Positions 37,338 through 50,069 of a stretch of DNA of 64,000 bases are shown in pieces. The position numbers and the translations under genes were made by a program. The stretch lies in the NCBI GenBank assembly GCA_029207755.1, contig JARCOQ010000006.1, positions 26,928,522 to 26,992,521 on the forward strand, read 5' to 3'. The notes beneath the pieces are model-generated. The model did not search any database and was not told where the DNA came from. It worked only from the letters and a program-made list of their open reading frames with translations. How positions within the stretch are numbered: the first letter of the stretch is position 1; each line of letters starts with the position of its first letter. Source of the DNA: Chamaea fasciata. Lineage: Eukaryota > Chordata > Aves > Passeriformes > Sylviidae.

Positions 37338-40300
37338 AAGGGTGGGTGTGCTGTTGTGTGTTGGACATAAGTCTCTCTGCAGCTCATTTTGAAGTATGAA
37401 AAAACACACCACAGGGATGTCAACTATCAGGATAGGATGAGGACAGTTTCAGATGAGTCTGTGCTCATGAAAGTGGAGAATAAATGCAGAGGTATGAGAC
37501 GGGCTGAATTCAAAAAGCAGAATAGTAGTACTTGTTAATAATTTTAAACACAGGAAGACCACTAAAAGCATAGCCACCAAATAAGTGGCAAGGTAATAAG
37601 GATCCCATCTACTGTTAAAAGATAGATAAAAAGGAAAGATAAAACTACTAGGCAGATACATTCAAAATCTTAAGAGACAGTAGGAAATAAAGACTTTTGA
37701 AGGACACTTTAGGAGAGCGGCAAATGAAATCCAGAGTGGGCAGTTATGTCCTGCCAGCTCTATGCAAAATGAATGTAACTTTGAAAAAAAGCTTGTTTCA
37801 GGTATCTTTTTCATCCCAAGTTTTTGTGAGTATATTGAAGGCGACATTTGGAGAAAACACACATGAAGCTTTCATGATCAGGTCAAGGATGAATTAATTC
37901 TGATAAATGATTGGAAGAAGTTATGGATTGGCTCATCTCTGATTTCCACTGTTACGAAGTAAGAATTACTGCACAAATGTCAGCGTGATACATTAGTGCG
38001 AAAGGGAGAATTAACACCTCAAAAACGTTTTTCAGTTTCAACATCCTACTACATTTCAGCAGTGCTTTGGGATCCACTGAGATAAAACGTGCTGTACAGA
38101 TGTAGATGTGTCTTATTAAGTGTCTGCTAATTTTATTCAGGGAAATAACCCTTGCTGCTCTGAGTTCAGCAGAGATTTACATAATCTCAGGTAAGTGAAT
38201 CAAGAATGTCTTTTAAAAAAGGAGGCTCAACCCTAAAGAATTTAAAACTAAAGAGGACATTAAACTATTCAAACCCATCTGAATTTCTAGGTGATTTTCC
38301 TTATATTTTATCTTTCCAGGGGCATCTAAATCCAGCTGCATGAAAGAAATGGAGGAGAGGGGAAGGTAAAAAACATAAACAAACCCCAGAACATTTGAAG
38401 GAGAAGTGGTATAAATGAAGATTGAAGAACTACAAAGTAAAAAAACACCTACAAGAAAAAGCATTTCTCAGTGAGCGTTTTAGTCTGTCACAGGGAAATT
38501 ACATTTACAGTGTCATGGATAGATGGGGAATTTTTTTTAGAGGCTAAAAATACAATCCTTGAGTTCCATTCTAATGCCATCACTTTTTCTTTGGAATGTT
38601 TTACATTTTTTAGAGCACAAATACTCCTTGACTATCCTTCCAGGTTCTGCCTCTTTCTCTGAGATGTGCTGATTAACAATAAGCATGGCTGCATAAAAGT
38701 CAGAACATTGGGAAAAAAACCTTGAAATCAAGGACAGTACTCACCTTCACTGAAGCCAAGATTTCATCCAGAGAGTAAGACTGTTGAACACAGCACTATC
38801 TTTCATGTACCCTCCGTGTTTCTTCCATCAACTAATTGCTTTTTATTGGTTTCTGCAAAGTTTACAAATGACAAATATGAGCCACGAGAAGCCAGAAAAG
38901 AACTGTCTGGCTTCAAGTTTTTCTTCTATGATATTTGAGCCAAAAAACCATCCAAAATTTGGGGTTTAGGTAAAGAAAGGTGTCCCCGTCTTGATGCTCT
39001 TAAGCATAATAAGCAAGGCTGCTCTTTTGGATTAGTTATTCCATCATTGACAAAGACCTTCTCATCAACAAAATGTTGAGCTTTCCTTCTTGTCTGTACT
39101 ATTTTAAAAAGAAAATGCAGGATACACTGGGGAGCTGACTACTGTCACTTAGTCACAACAAGCTCATTTAAAAAACCTTAGCCAATGTGCTTCCTTACTC
39201 TAATCAGTTAGGGCATTGGAGGATGAGACTTTACTTTTAATTTCCATTCCAACTTATTCATTGTCACTTTGCTCTCATTTCTTCTCATGCTAGTGTTGTC
39301 ATCTTACTTAAATAACTTTTAATTCTTTAATGACTACCTGGTGATTAGCCATTTAACAGATATATACAGAGCGATCCTAACTCTATATTCTAGTCTAAAC
39401 CACCCACACTCTTTTTTTTTCTGCTCTTGTGAAATGAGAGCTCCACTTCTCCTTTCCTTTTAATCACCCTTTTTTGCCCTTCTTCCACCTGGAATTCACA
39501 TTTTTGAGTATAAGCTTGTAGAGAGTAGATGGGATTCTAACAGTCCCTTTACAATGGCATGCACACCCCTCCCAACTTCAAGAAACACTGAGCTGATGTA
39601 CCTCAAAATTATGTCTTTATTTTCCTGACTGCATTACACTGATTAATTGATTGATTGAATCCTGTGATTACCTAAATACTCGAGACTGTTTTTCTCAATC
39701 CCTTTACCCCGGAAGTTTTGTTTTTCCATGCCCAGCCATTTCATCAGGAACGGCGTGAGGTGTAAGCACACAGTGTGCAATCAGTGAGTTAGATCCTTTC
39801 ACACACATCACCTGCTAGTTATCTGAGTCTTAAGAGTTGAACCCAGCCTCCAGAGAAGCTCACCATGGAATATGGTATTTCTGTATTGTGACTTCACCCC
39901 TCACAAAGATCAAACACAGTTCCGTTTCCTGGAGCTGCACATGGAGGAATCACACAACAGAAGTTTCTGTGATGGCTAATCCAGTTCTTCTTCCAGCCAG
40001 TGCAGTGGTGTCTCCTGATGCTTTTTTTGGGTTTCACAGCAAGTTCTGTCTGGGGGGCATCTTTGCAAGTGTTCCTCGATTATTTTGGTTCCTACTGCAC
40101 TAAACATGTACCTCCACCAGAAGAACATCCATCTCCTGCACTTGCAAGCATCCTTCCCCAGTGAAAACCTCCTGTCCATCTAGCTTTGAGTAGTCTTGTC
40201 CCTCCCCTGTATTTGTGGCTTTGGGTCCTAATGTAACTCCAAGAGGAGTTTGTTTTTATGACTGAAGAATACCTGTCATGGAAAACTGTACAGGTTTCAC

Positions 40301-43167
40301 TTAACTTTCTCAAGGGGAATTGCAAACTCATGGGAAGAACCAGAATGCCTTTACTCAGAATGCTCTATCAAGCCACATGTACCTAGACAGCTTTCAACAC
40401 AAGACCATGAAGAACTGAACAGGACGTAGTATCAGGATCCGATGGTTATTTTAGAAGTTGTGCAACCACTCAACCTGCCATTGTGCAAGCCTGTGGGGGC
40501 TTTGGAGATGAATTCTGTCCTTAGACTAAGAAATAGAAGGTTCTTGACCGTAAGACACTAGCAAGGAGGACGCTGTTTGTATGGATATCTCTAAGTCCTG
40601 CTGCCTGTTCACAGAGGTTGACCAAGTGCCTCATGTACTTTGGGGTGTTCACATTGTTTAAAAACCCCATGCATGTAGTGCCTGCATGCTGTGCCTGTTA
40701 AAATCCCACGGCAGTGCCCCTGGGGCTGCAAGTGAGAGATACTTGGTTGCTCAAATATGTTTGAGAAGATTTCCTGTTATCATCCTCCCTTGCTCCTGCT
40801 GTTTTGCCACCATGCTCTTAGGACACAAGAGGTTTCAGTTCTTAAAAAAATTAAGGAAACCGTTATTAGACTTTGGAAAATGTCCAGCATTATTGACGAT
40901 TGAGGAGAGACAGGAAGACTGATTCAGTGATCAGAATTCGATTTCACTCAGGTTTTCCAAAAGCTTATGTACCATTTCCGGAAGGTTAAAAATTTCCACT
41001 ACAATAATTGGGTTAAAAGATCATACAAACAACTTATGCATTTTATAACATCTTTCTCACAGGGGGTTGGTTGAATCTCTCCTCTTCCCATAAGCAGGTT
41101 CAATCCCATCTTCTGTAATCTCGGAGCTCTGTTTGTTCCTGCCATGGCATCCTGGTTATCAAACCAGTCATGCTAATCAAGTCTGTCTTACTCTCTGTCT
41201 TGTGTATTCCCACACAGCATCACTTCTATGAATGCTATTTAGAGCAAGCCTCAGGAATCCAGTCCAACCCCAGTGCAAGTCAAGGGAAAGTCAGGTCTAG
41301 CTGATGTACCAATGCAAAAACAAGACAGTAACTTGTAGTTAACGGCACACACAGTGAAGATTGCAAAACATTGATGAAAAAGATAAGCTGGAGTTTCTTT
41401 AGAACAAATCTCAGTAAATGATAACCTAAGCAGCCACAATCCAAAGCACAAATCTCAAAGGAATAGCTGCTGTTTTTATATTATCTTTTATTTATTCAGC
41501 CATTATTTGGACACTAATAACAAAACAGAAATTACAATGCCTTCCACCTGAAGCAATGCCAAGCATGAGTTAATGATAATGAATTTGATGGGAAGGCCAT
41601 TTTAAAAGGAGCTTATACATGGAAAGGCCCATCTATGGGGTCTAGAGAACTTTCCAGATCAGAAATGAGTCCACTGGTGTGGATTTTATGTGATCAGATG
41701 TAGATAGCTACAATGAAAACACCTTTGGCTGAGCTGGTGGTGGGAAGAAAAGAATCACTTTGGGTATGTGATTTTTTAACTATTTAAATAAGCAGATGTA
41801 TACAATGTCACTGAATAATTCTCCTAAAAAACCCTGGTTTTCCCAGTCAATTCTTAGGGTTCCTATACAGGTGGTTAGAGGGAACAAACACACCTTTACT
41901 GTAGATACAAAGATACATGAGATCAGCTCACCCTGGTGCCTGAAGCTCAATAACCTAAAATGCTGTTCTACAGGTAATCTGCACTGTCTGCTTAGTGAAT
42001 AGCATGACTGTAGGACACATGCAAACTCCTATTGTTTCTGCTTCTCCTGCAAAAGGATTGGCGAGCTACAAGTCATCAGATACCATGATCTAACTTGTTA
42101 GTGCATTGTATCCAACACACTTTTCCATCACTCATTAAGAAAGTAATGTAAATTTTGCATTAGGGCAAAAGGAAAAGACAATATGGGAAAGGCAAAAATG
42201 AGTTTATGCTGCTTGAAATCAAACCAGATCAACAGTATTTTGCATTCAAGATGTGCATTTTTCAAAGGATTTCATGTTTTTTTAAAACAGCATATTAGGT
42301 GTAATAGGTGTTATTTAATTTAAGGAATCTGAGGTTAAAGGTGTGATTCCACAGTATGTCAGATTGAGTACTGCAAGGAGAGGGAGTGCTGCACTGGGGT
42401 CACAGGAGCATGTTTCTGGGTTGTGATGTCAGTGCAAATCTACCACAAAACTTGGAGGGAAAGATCAAGTTACTCTCCTGTAGCAGAAATCACAGAAATA
42501 GTTAGACTGTTACACTGAAATCCAAAACCGCAGGTATCACAGGTATTGCAACTGCTTGGGATTTGTAGTGCCTCTCTCCATAAAGTAGCAGAGGAAAAAT
42601 AACACACGTCTTACAAAGAGCAACTCATCACAAGAGAAATCCATACCAAAAAAACTGACTACAGCTGAACAAGGGTCCAAATGGTACCTACACATACATG
42701 ATTTGGGCACAGGCTAAAGGAAGCCACTATACTGTGAATAAACCTAAGAGAAAACAAAGCAGTTTTCTAGTCTCTCATTTGTTACAGACACAGCAGGTAA
42801 TGAAAGATACTTGTCTTTGAGCATGTCCTTTCCTTTCCTTCTCTTGTTTTCCTTTCTCCCTGGATTTCCACATTTCAGGGTATATTCAAAACACAGCAAT
42901 ATTGGAGAAGTGTCCCTTGGAAGTTTAAGCATAGAAAGAAGTGGGATTTTTTGTACAGGTGGGATGGAACCACCTGAAAGTTCAGGTCACCAGTTAGAAA
43001 AGAGACACTGCCCTTGCAAGAACAACATTGCGAGGGAGTCCTGGCAAAACTCACTTCAGACGGTGAACAAACAGGTCTCCTATCAGCTGAACACCACTCA
43101 CTTGTCTGGAATGGACCAGCAGGAGAAGTAGGTGCTTGCAAACAGTGAGTATGGTGTCAAATCTTAC

Positions 43168-43180
43168 AAAAAAAAAAAAA
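43168..43180. repeat. A13 homopolymer
   Basis: Thirteen A on the + strand, 27 bases upstream of the purine tract. It has no identifiable retrotransposon body. Confidence 0.95.
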
Positions 43181-43207
43181 TTACATCCACATACTGAGAG
43201 AAAAAAT

Positions 43208-43249
43208 GGAAAAGGAAAAGGAAAAGGAAAAAGAAAAGGAAAAAAGAAG
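43208..43249. repeat. (GGAAAA)n purine tract
   Basis: Forty-two uninterrupted purines on the + strand, built mostly of the 6-bp unit GGAAAA with one AGAAAA. Read in frame it gives an alternating Lys-Glu run at the start of the 43206-43523 frame, which is a repeat artefact rather than a charged protein domain. Mirror-symmetric purine tracts of this kind can adopt triplex (H-DNA) structure in principle. Confidence 0.95.
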
Positions 43250-43805
43250 TGATGTTAAGAGGATGTTGTCTTTGAGTCCTCAGTACCAGCAAAGTAGCGA
43301 CAAGTTTTTGACCAGTGGTGTGCTAGGTTACACAGGACAAATGTTACCTATTCCCAAGTGCTATGAAGACATGAGGACCAAACTCCAGCAGCCTTTGCCC
43401 CAGAAGGAGGGGCTCACTCACATGTCCATAGGCAGGACTGAGGCCCCACCAGGACTACTTCTCCAGCTGTTCCATCAACCCCAGAAGGTGAGAATGGCCT
43501 CATTTTCTGTGCCTATGTGCTAAAGAAGCAACCCCCAAACTGAGGGATTGCAAATAATCAGCTAAAAAATGACAAGCAAACACTGATCTACCAGGGGCTA
43601 TAAAATCAGGGCTCCTGTTTGTTATCCTCTTCTTTTCTACTCTTTGAGGATTACTGTATATGCACAGCCCATATCTGAGCTTTTATCTACAGCCATTAGG
43701 ACTGGAACTTTTCTTTTTTAATGAATGCTGAGATTCTCACATAATGACAAGAGCTGTGGAAAGCATCAAATATCATGAGACATGTGAAAAACATCTTAAG
43801 TTGGC
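43250..43805. other. Noncoding unique DNA
   Basis: The frame that starts in the purine tract continues to 43523 without a recognisable domain. Nothing else is identified. Confidence 0.5.
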
Positions 43806-43940
43806 AGTACTGAACATAAAAAGAAACAGCTCTTGTCTTACAGGGCTACAGTCTAAACACAAGACAAAGTAGTAGAAAGTAGCACTACCACAATCTTACA
43901 GATGCAGCAAGATTAAGGAAAAAAATTGTCAAAGGGGAAA
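43806..43940. mobile_element. Diverged MIR/L2-like ancient amniote repeat (second relic)
   Basis: Landmarks in order are 'AAGAAACAGCTCTTGTCTTA', 'CTACAGTCTAAACACAAGAC', 'ATCTTACAGATG', 'GATTAAGG' and 'TTGTCAAAGG'. They correspond, from memory, to the old amniote repeat text 'acagtcc..gccttacagagcttacagtctaa' followed by the reverse complement of the MIR core ('attttacagatgaggaaactgag ... gattaagtgacttgcccaagg'). The agreement over five spaced landmarks is better than I expect by chance, but each landmark is mutated and internal deletions are needed. Confidence 0.45.
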
Positions 43941-44938
43941 TTGAGGAAAAATCTGACACGCTTGTTTTTAGAGCCCTAGTTATAGGGATACATTTCTTCT
44001 TCAATATATAGCCTTAATTTTCATGGGGAAAATAAAATATTTTGCATATTGCCAGAGGATTATGTTTTCCTTCCTAAAACAGGCAAATTAGGCTATTGTT
44101 GTGACAAATCATTCTAACATACTGCTTCAACAGGCCATAAGCTTTGCAAATAGAATTTGCTGTGCTACAGCATATTTGTTTTTTTCAATGAAAAGAATGA
44201 AAACAATGTTATGGCACCCAGAGAAAGCAATTTTGAAATATATTCAGTGACGATTTCTCAGATTATTTGTGCAAGTGTATGTATGTGTGCAAAAGCAAAC
44301 AAAATCTCATCCCCTCCAATTCCTCAAAGCATCAGGAAAGTGACAGACTGTGACACCTCTCCTTGCATTGCTCTGCAGAATATTATCGCAGCATTGACCA
44401 CAGAATTTCATATAGTAAACAAATTTTACCCATCAAAGTGACAACATCAGTTCTACTGCAGGGTTAATTTGCTTCTGTTTGACAGATTATTTTAATCAGA
44501 AACCTAGCCAGTTCTCAGCTGTAGCTTATTTTGACAGTCAATGCCAACAGAGTGTTCCTTCGAGTTGTGGGCACGTTGATTGTGGTGGTTATGAGATGAG
44601 CTAAAGCTATATGCACTTGTTCTCTATTATTTAATGAGTCATTGAAATTAATAACTGCCATCTTTTTATCTTGCATCACAGTTGAGAAACACACTGGTTG
44701 TAGCCAAAAGTAAGTTGAAAAGCTGGTTGTTTTGTTAATGGATTTGCTGCACTTGTGCAGTGTATAGCTGTCACTCAGTTCCCAGAATTTTACCATCTTT
44801 GTGCTCTTTAAAAACTTCCCAGTAGCCAGAGGCTATTTCATAAAACTAGATCATACCTTGTTTCAAGTAATGGAAGTGTATGCCTCTGTGATAGTATTAA
44901 CATAATTCAATTAATCATATTTGAATCTATTTGCTGGT

Positions 44939-44966
44939 ATTTGCATGAAATAATGAATTGATTAAC
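44939..44966. promoter_or_regulatory. Octamer plus TTGATTAAC homeodomain-like site
   Basis: A perfect octamer ATTTGCAT (44939-44946) is followed 11 bases later by TTGATTAAC (44958-44966). Just upstream is a TATTAACATAATTCAATTAA segment. ATTAAC is an HNF1-type half site and ATTTGCAT binds POU proteins. The block 44880-45010 has the texture of conserved noncoding DNA, but this is untested. Confidence 0.25.
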
Positions 44967-46019
44967 ATGGCAGTATACGCCTTATTCATAAATTATTTTC
45001 TTAAAAAATAAAACTAATATCGAAGTAAGACTTTGAAGCTTTAATTCAAAAAAAAGTCTGAGCATTTTATTGAATAACAATCTTACAATAAAACTATTGA
45101 ATCAAATACAACCTAACACTAATTATACTGTAGCCCTTCATGACACTTGTCATTCTGGCTTCTGTTGCATTCTGACCCTCTTCCACTTAAGCTTTTATTT
45201 TTAAACATCAAATGGTGAGTATGTGAACTAAAACTACATAGTAATTACTTTGTGCTTCTTACCTTGTTCACATTGAACAATTGCCTCAGCATATGGGGTG
45301 ATGGTGTCAGAGCCTGTGCTGTGGTGTATAAAATGTAGGGAATCTCCACTCCACCAGAAGCTTGGCCTGGATGACACTAAGTCTGCTTTGATGGCTTCAT
45401 TCAGGGGAATTTGATATTTTGAAACAGTCCATGGCCATATCTTTCCTTCAAGCACTATCCTGCATGAGCAGGACTCATGGCTCCACTCTAGAGTTTGATA
45501 AAAGCAAGTAGAAAAAGACTTTCAAAAATGATGGAGCACTTTTAAGTCCTTACTGAAAGGACTGGCTTACTGGCTTTTTCTTTCTTTTTACATTTACTGG
45601 GTAAGTACTTCTGAAAATTGTCTCCTCAGTTGCCATAGAAAAGTACCATGAAAAATTCCCCACGGGTAAAGTTCATACCAGTGTTCACTTGCCCTCCCAA
45701 TTTGTGCAGCCTATAGGTATTCCTTCCTCCCTGTCCCCTGTACACACAGAAATACTCTGGTCAGCCAGGAAATCTCATTGCTACAAGTAGGCCAAAGAAC
45801 TCATTTCCCTTAAGTTGTCAATCTGATTGATTTTCCTTTCAGTGCCTACTGATAAAAAACCTTACAGTACATTGCTATTATCATAGTTGCCTCAACAATC
45901 GATGGTGTAAGGGAGATGAAATAACAGCCTTCAGATAAGTGAGAAGTAGGTGGGGAGAGGACAGAGCAAAGTCTTCCTCTCCTCCCAGGTGGACAGAGCA
46001 AGAGTTTAGGGCTTTAATA

Positions 46020-46205
46020 GAAACAAGAGTGATTTATGTAAGGCAACAGAAAAACTGTTCTCAGTGATGAAGCGTTAGAATACATTGCTGAAGGAGGTAA
46101 GGGATCCCTAAAAATGCACTTGGACAAACTCCACTGGTAAATTGTTTAGGGAAAGCTCTAAGTGTCTTAGCACAGAAGAATGGTATGAATGACCTTTCAG
46201 CTTTT
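46020..46205 (+). mobile_element. Old CR1-type LINE 3'-region relic, sense orientation
   Basis: The + strand reads 'TTAGAATACATTGCTGAAGG AGGTAAGGGATCC', then 'ATGCACTTGGACAAACTCCA', 'TTTAGGGAAAG' and 'GAATGACCTTTCAGC'. This follows the order of the CR1/L3 sense 3' region ('ggaataaattgccaa-ggaggt-ggaatctcc', 'ttggacaaacacca', 'tagatgacctt-ccagc'). It is much more diverged than the copy at 8200-8512, and its terminal repeat is not recognisable, so it would be an ancient insertion. The family level (CR1 versus L3) is not resolved. Confidence 0.55.
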
Positions 46206-49200
46206 TTCTGAGCACTGGTGTCCAGTGGAAGACAGACTTCATTCTTAGACTCTCCTGAGGTTCCACTACAAATTAATGTCAAAAAGGACATGACCCACTT
46301 TCATCACCTGGGATAAAATTAATTTTGCTGAGGTGCCACTACTGATGGCTACAGCACACAGCAGCGCTGGTTGGCACTCAGAGAGCATGACATGTGGGCA
46401 AGGACCTGGCTGCAAGAATTTTTACAGGCCCCAGAGCTTCTCCTTTCCTGTGGACAACCTGCTCCTTCCACAGCATTTCTGCACTCTATGTCCTACCTCC
46501 CACACACCCAAGTGCAGGAGCATGACCTTGCTCTAGACTGTCAAGGCAGCCACTCTGCTTCCCATTTGGGTGGGCACTCTGGTATTTTGTCACTGACTTC
46601 CATAAACACTGGACAAGGAATCTAGAGGAAGTCATTACCTCTGTGGTCTGAAAGAGAGAATTGTTGCTTTCTGCAGTGGACCATCCCAGCCCTCTGAGGC
46701 AGCATGTATGGCACCAGAACCCATTCTGAATTTTTCACTCCACTTTACAGCTGGGGAGACTTCAGCACTGCTGTGGCTGATGGCATTGGCACAGCCTCAT
46801 GGACAACATCAGCTGGCAGCCAGGCACCCTCTCCTTTCCTGACTGAGTGCAGTGCTTTCCCACACCTGCAGCATCTATGCTAACATTTTTTTCATATTAG
46901 ACTGCAGGTTGGATGTTTTCATCTTCAAGGTGTCCTGGTTCTGGCAGTGAAAGTAGCTTAGACTGGGCTGGCGTAGGGGCTGTTGTCAGATGTCTCCACG
47001 CTGTGTGCTGAAATGACATCTCGTCATCACATGCAGACAGGAAGCAGCAAGCAGGCGAGAAAGAAAATACAACAGAAAGTATTTCTCTGTCTGCCAAGGG
47101 AACAGTCCATGCACAAAATCCTGGCTGCTAAAAAGTGTCAGTACATGATAGCTTTGGATCTTCTTACCTGAATTTTTATTGCATATCTATTAACTAATAA
47201 CATGTAGTTGAATGCAAATATCATGTGAATGTTTTTATAGGTTTCCACCAGTTTGTTTTTCTAAACATTATAGTATTTCTTCTTCTATTTATGCAACTAG
47301 GTTTTAGTTACTTCTACCACATTGGAAGTGCATCATAGCTTTTCTCTGTTTTTCAACAGATACATTTTTTAAAAACTAGGTACATTAAAAATCACTCCTT
47401 TTTACTTTACAAGTGAAATAAAAATTCTCCTTCATTTATGTTTCACCCCTGGATCTAAATTCACACATTCCTCTTTTGCTCTTAAAAGAAAAATCCATAA
47501 ATTTATTTTGTGGCAGTTGTAGTAAACTGTAGCACTTTAGAGAAGACCTTCTGTGTTTTCTTTTAACATGGAACCTGTTCCCAGTAAGATTTATGCAGAG
47601 GCTAAAAAGAAAATCCTGCTAGTTTTTTGGGTAAAATTTCCCTCAGATTTTAAGCACTAAAGTGTTCATAGCCTGGAAACTTATGAAAAATGAAAAATCT
47701 CATGAGTTTTATCCAATTTACAGCCTTCCAAAAAATGCCGGCATTTTTTTGAAGCAGCCACTTTTGAAAAAAAAAAAATCTACGTAAAACTCTATTTTAC
47801 TCCATTTCCATTTTTACCCCTGATGAAAAAGGCTTGGAAGTTATGCTTTCACATGCTTATCCAGCTCCTCAGGCACATTAGAAAATTATTCCCTTTAGAG
47901 AGAAACACTGAGGGTTTGGGACAGGAATAAGCAATCCCATTGCAGAACACACTCAGTGTGCTGGGGCTCAAGACTTTTCTCTGAGGAATGCTTTGGGTTT
48001 CCCATCTTGTGTATCTCCCTCATTTTATTTCAAGATTTATTTGAAGATGATGTTTTAGTCCGAAATAGATTTCTTTTTTTGGTAGTGTGGGCATGCATCT
48101 CTTTCAGTTCCAGCTGGAAGACAGAAAATGCCATTTTGTTTAACACAGAGACATTCAGACATGATGAACACCCTAAGCTGGTGTTTGTCCATGGAGTATA
48201 TCTGCAGCAGCAGCCGTGCAGTACAGCAAGAGTGAACTGCAAAGCAAATCAGTTCTGGTGCAGAGGACCCGATGTTTGTGATATGCAAGTTTTTGAAGGT
48301 TTTACTTCACACTAGCTGTAGTAGTACCATCCTTTTGCAGATGTAGAAGCGCTCCTGATCTGTAGTGTCTGGTTTAGGTTAATCCCAGAAGAACCTAGCT
48401 TGTGTTTTCCAACAAAGCATGGTAAACTATGACATGCAGTTTGAAAGAACACACCTGATCCAAACAGAAACACTAGTGAAGATGCATCCTGAGCTGCCCT
48501 GGGTTATACCTCAATGCAGAACTACTGGGACCACCAGAGGAGTCTGGTGGCTAGGATAGATAATTTTATTCATTTGAGTGATCCTGGAAAAAAGCACTCC
48601 CTCTTCCAAATTAAGCTGTGCTCTTTTCTAGAGTTCATTAATACACAGCTCTGTTAGCGGCCACTTTCTTATGTAAGGAAAGATCCTCAGCAGTGGTTTT
48701 TCTCCATCTCCGATCTCCAGGGATACCCATGGGAAGCTGATATGAGGTAGGTGGCCAATTACCTTTGTGGATCTCAGACATGCACCCTTGGGCTTGTGTT
48801 AGATGGTGGCAGGGAGCGGTTCGAGAACTAGAGATGTAACCACCCTAAACCTGGGCTTTCCAGACCCATGAAAAGTGGAATAAACTCCACATCTCCCACC
48901 TTCATGGTGGCAACTCTCAGTCAAGGAGCAGCACCTTTTTAGACTGTGATTACTTGATCCTTTGTGACCATTTGACTGTGGTTGTATTTCATGGAGTCAT
49001 CCACAACAGGAAAGAAAGGTATCAGCTGGTGAAAACTCAGCTGAGACGGAGGGGTGATTGCTACACCCACCAGTGAATTAAATACAAATACAGTAAGACC
49101 AATTTCATTCCACATGGGAAGGTCTAAACAGGATGAACTAGAATTCATCTACTTTCCTCAGTTTACAGGTCTGGTAGGTTTGGATCGATGTAAACCCAAC

Positions 49201-49611
49201 ATCTCTATGAGTGCATGCACACAGGCTTTCTCCCATCCTCTTTAGTGAGAGTGTGTTCATGCTAATTTCCTCTGCTTTCTCTGGCAGTGGGGAAATGCAG
49301 CCATTCTGCCACAAATTAAATGAATCCTTCACAGATAAGACAGTCATTGCAGCTTCCTGCACAGAGCCCAAAATTTTCATCCTGTTTAATAATCAGACAC
49401 TGTAAAATGGCATTTTAAATGTATTCACAGCTTTCAAACATCTGGTGCATACTGCTGGTGTGCAGCAGCTGACCAACTTGTATTTATTTTGGAGCATAAT
49501 GCCATGGACTATTTAAGAGAGAATATAAGAGAAAGAACATCCCAAAGAAAGGCTTATTGGTGAACTTACCTGCCACTGCCCTTTACTCATTTGTTGGAAC
49601 AGTATTTGTAT

Positions 49612-49705
49612 ATTTGCATAACTTGGGCTGCTCAGCAGCAATCAAAGCCATCACTATCCTGTTATCATTAGTTTTTGCATCATTTATGCAAATATCCATT
49701 TGCAT
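49612..49705. promoter_or_regulatory. Cluster of three POU octamers with an inverted pair
   Basis: Perfect octamers lie at 49612-49619 (ATTTGCAT), 49686-49693 (ATGCAAAT) and 49698-49705 (ATTTGCAT), with a near-octamer TTTTGCAT at 49673-49680. The last two form the inverted pair ATGCAAATATCCATTTGCAT, with 8-bp arms and a 4-bp spacer. A TCF/LEF-type ATCAAAG lies between at 49641-49647, next to a TGCTCAGCAG element. POU dimers on paired octamer half-sites are known. That this is an enhancer is inference. The 88-codon frame over it (49557-49823) shows no family. Confidence 0.4.
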
Positions 49706-50069
49706 GGGTGAGCAATATGGGTCTTACCTTTTCCTGTGTTTAGAAATTATTCTAAACAGAGGAGAGAAGGTTTCGTCAGAAGTGTTTAGTCTTTTTGGAA
49801 CCCTTTCTATAGGTTTTGGCTAAGCAATTTGAATATGTGTCTAAATTTTACAGCTTCAATCTAAACATAAAATTTCTGATAATGTAGAGTTTCTGCAAAA
49901 GTAGTAGTACTATGTCGTCTCCCTTTACTAACTTGTGTCCAGCAATGGTCAGTCTCATTACAAAAACATATTTTAGTTTGACAAGGTTTGTTTTCCATGA
50001 ACCAATTTTGATTTGAAACAGCTTTCTTTCTATTCTTAAAATCAAGACCTAAACTCACAATTCAACATT

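Larger units (their letters stand above)
35276..43167. other. Noncoding DNA, no gene seen
   Basis: No exon is supported. Frames of 126-136 codons at 36524-36922 (GTG start) and 37013-37423 (minus, TTG start) are unrelated to known proteins; the latter crosses the (GT)n run. A short AT run lies at about 37253-37263 and a T9 at 39412-39420. The sequence at 35870-36130 and 41460-41580 is AT-rich and motif-rich, as expected for candidate conserved noncoding DNA. Confidence 0.55.
43941..49611. other. Noncoding DNA, no gene seen
   Basis: Between the named relics I see only unique DNA. A12 lies at 47767-47778 and a perfect octamer (ATGCAAAT) at 47212-47219. The frame at 47956-48315 (119 codons) starts at GTG and shows no family. 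Two antiparallel frames at 48030-48315 illustrate how common overlapping frames are here. Confidence 0.5.

Noticed and set aside
43206..43523. Frame starting with Lys-Glu repeats
   Set aside because: The repeats are the (GGAAAA)n tract; the rest has no domain.
46310..46420. Similarity of 'CTGGGATAAAATTAATTTTG' to the start of an avian ERV LTR
   Set aside because: Agreement covers only about 25 bases, and none of the later LTR landmarks follow.
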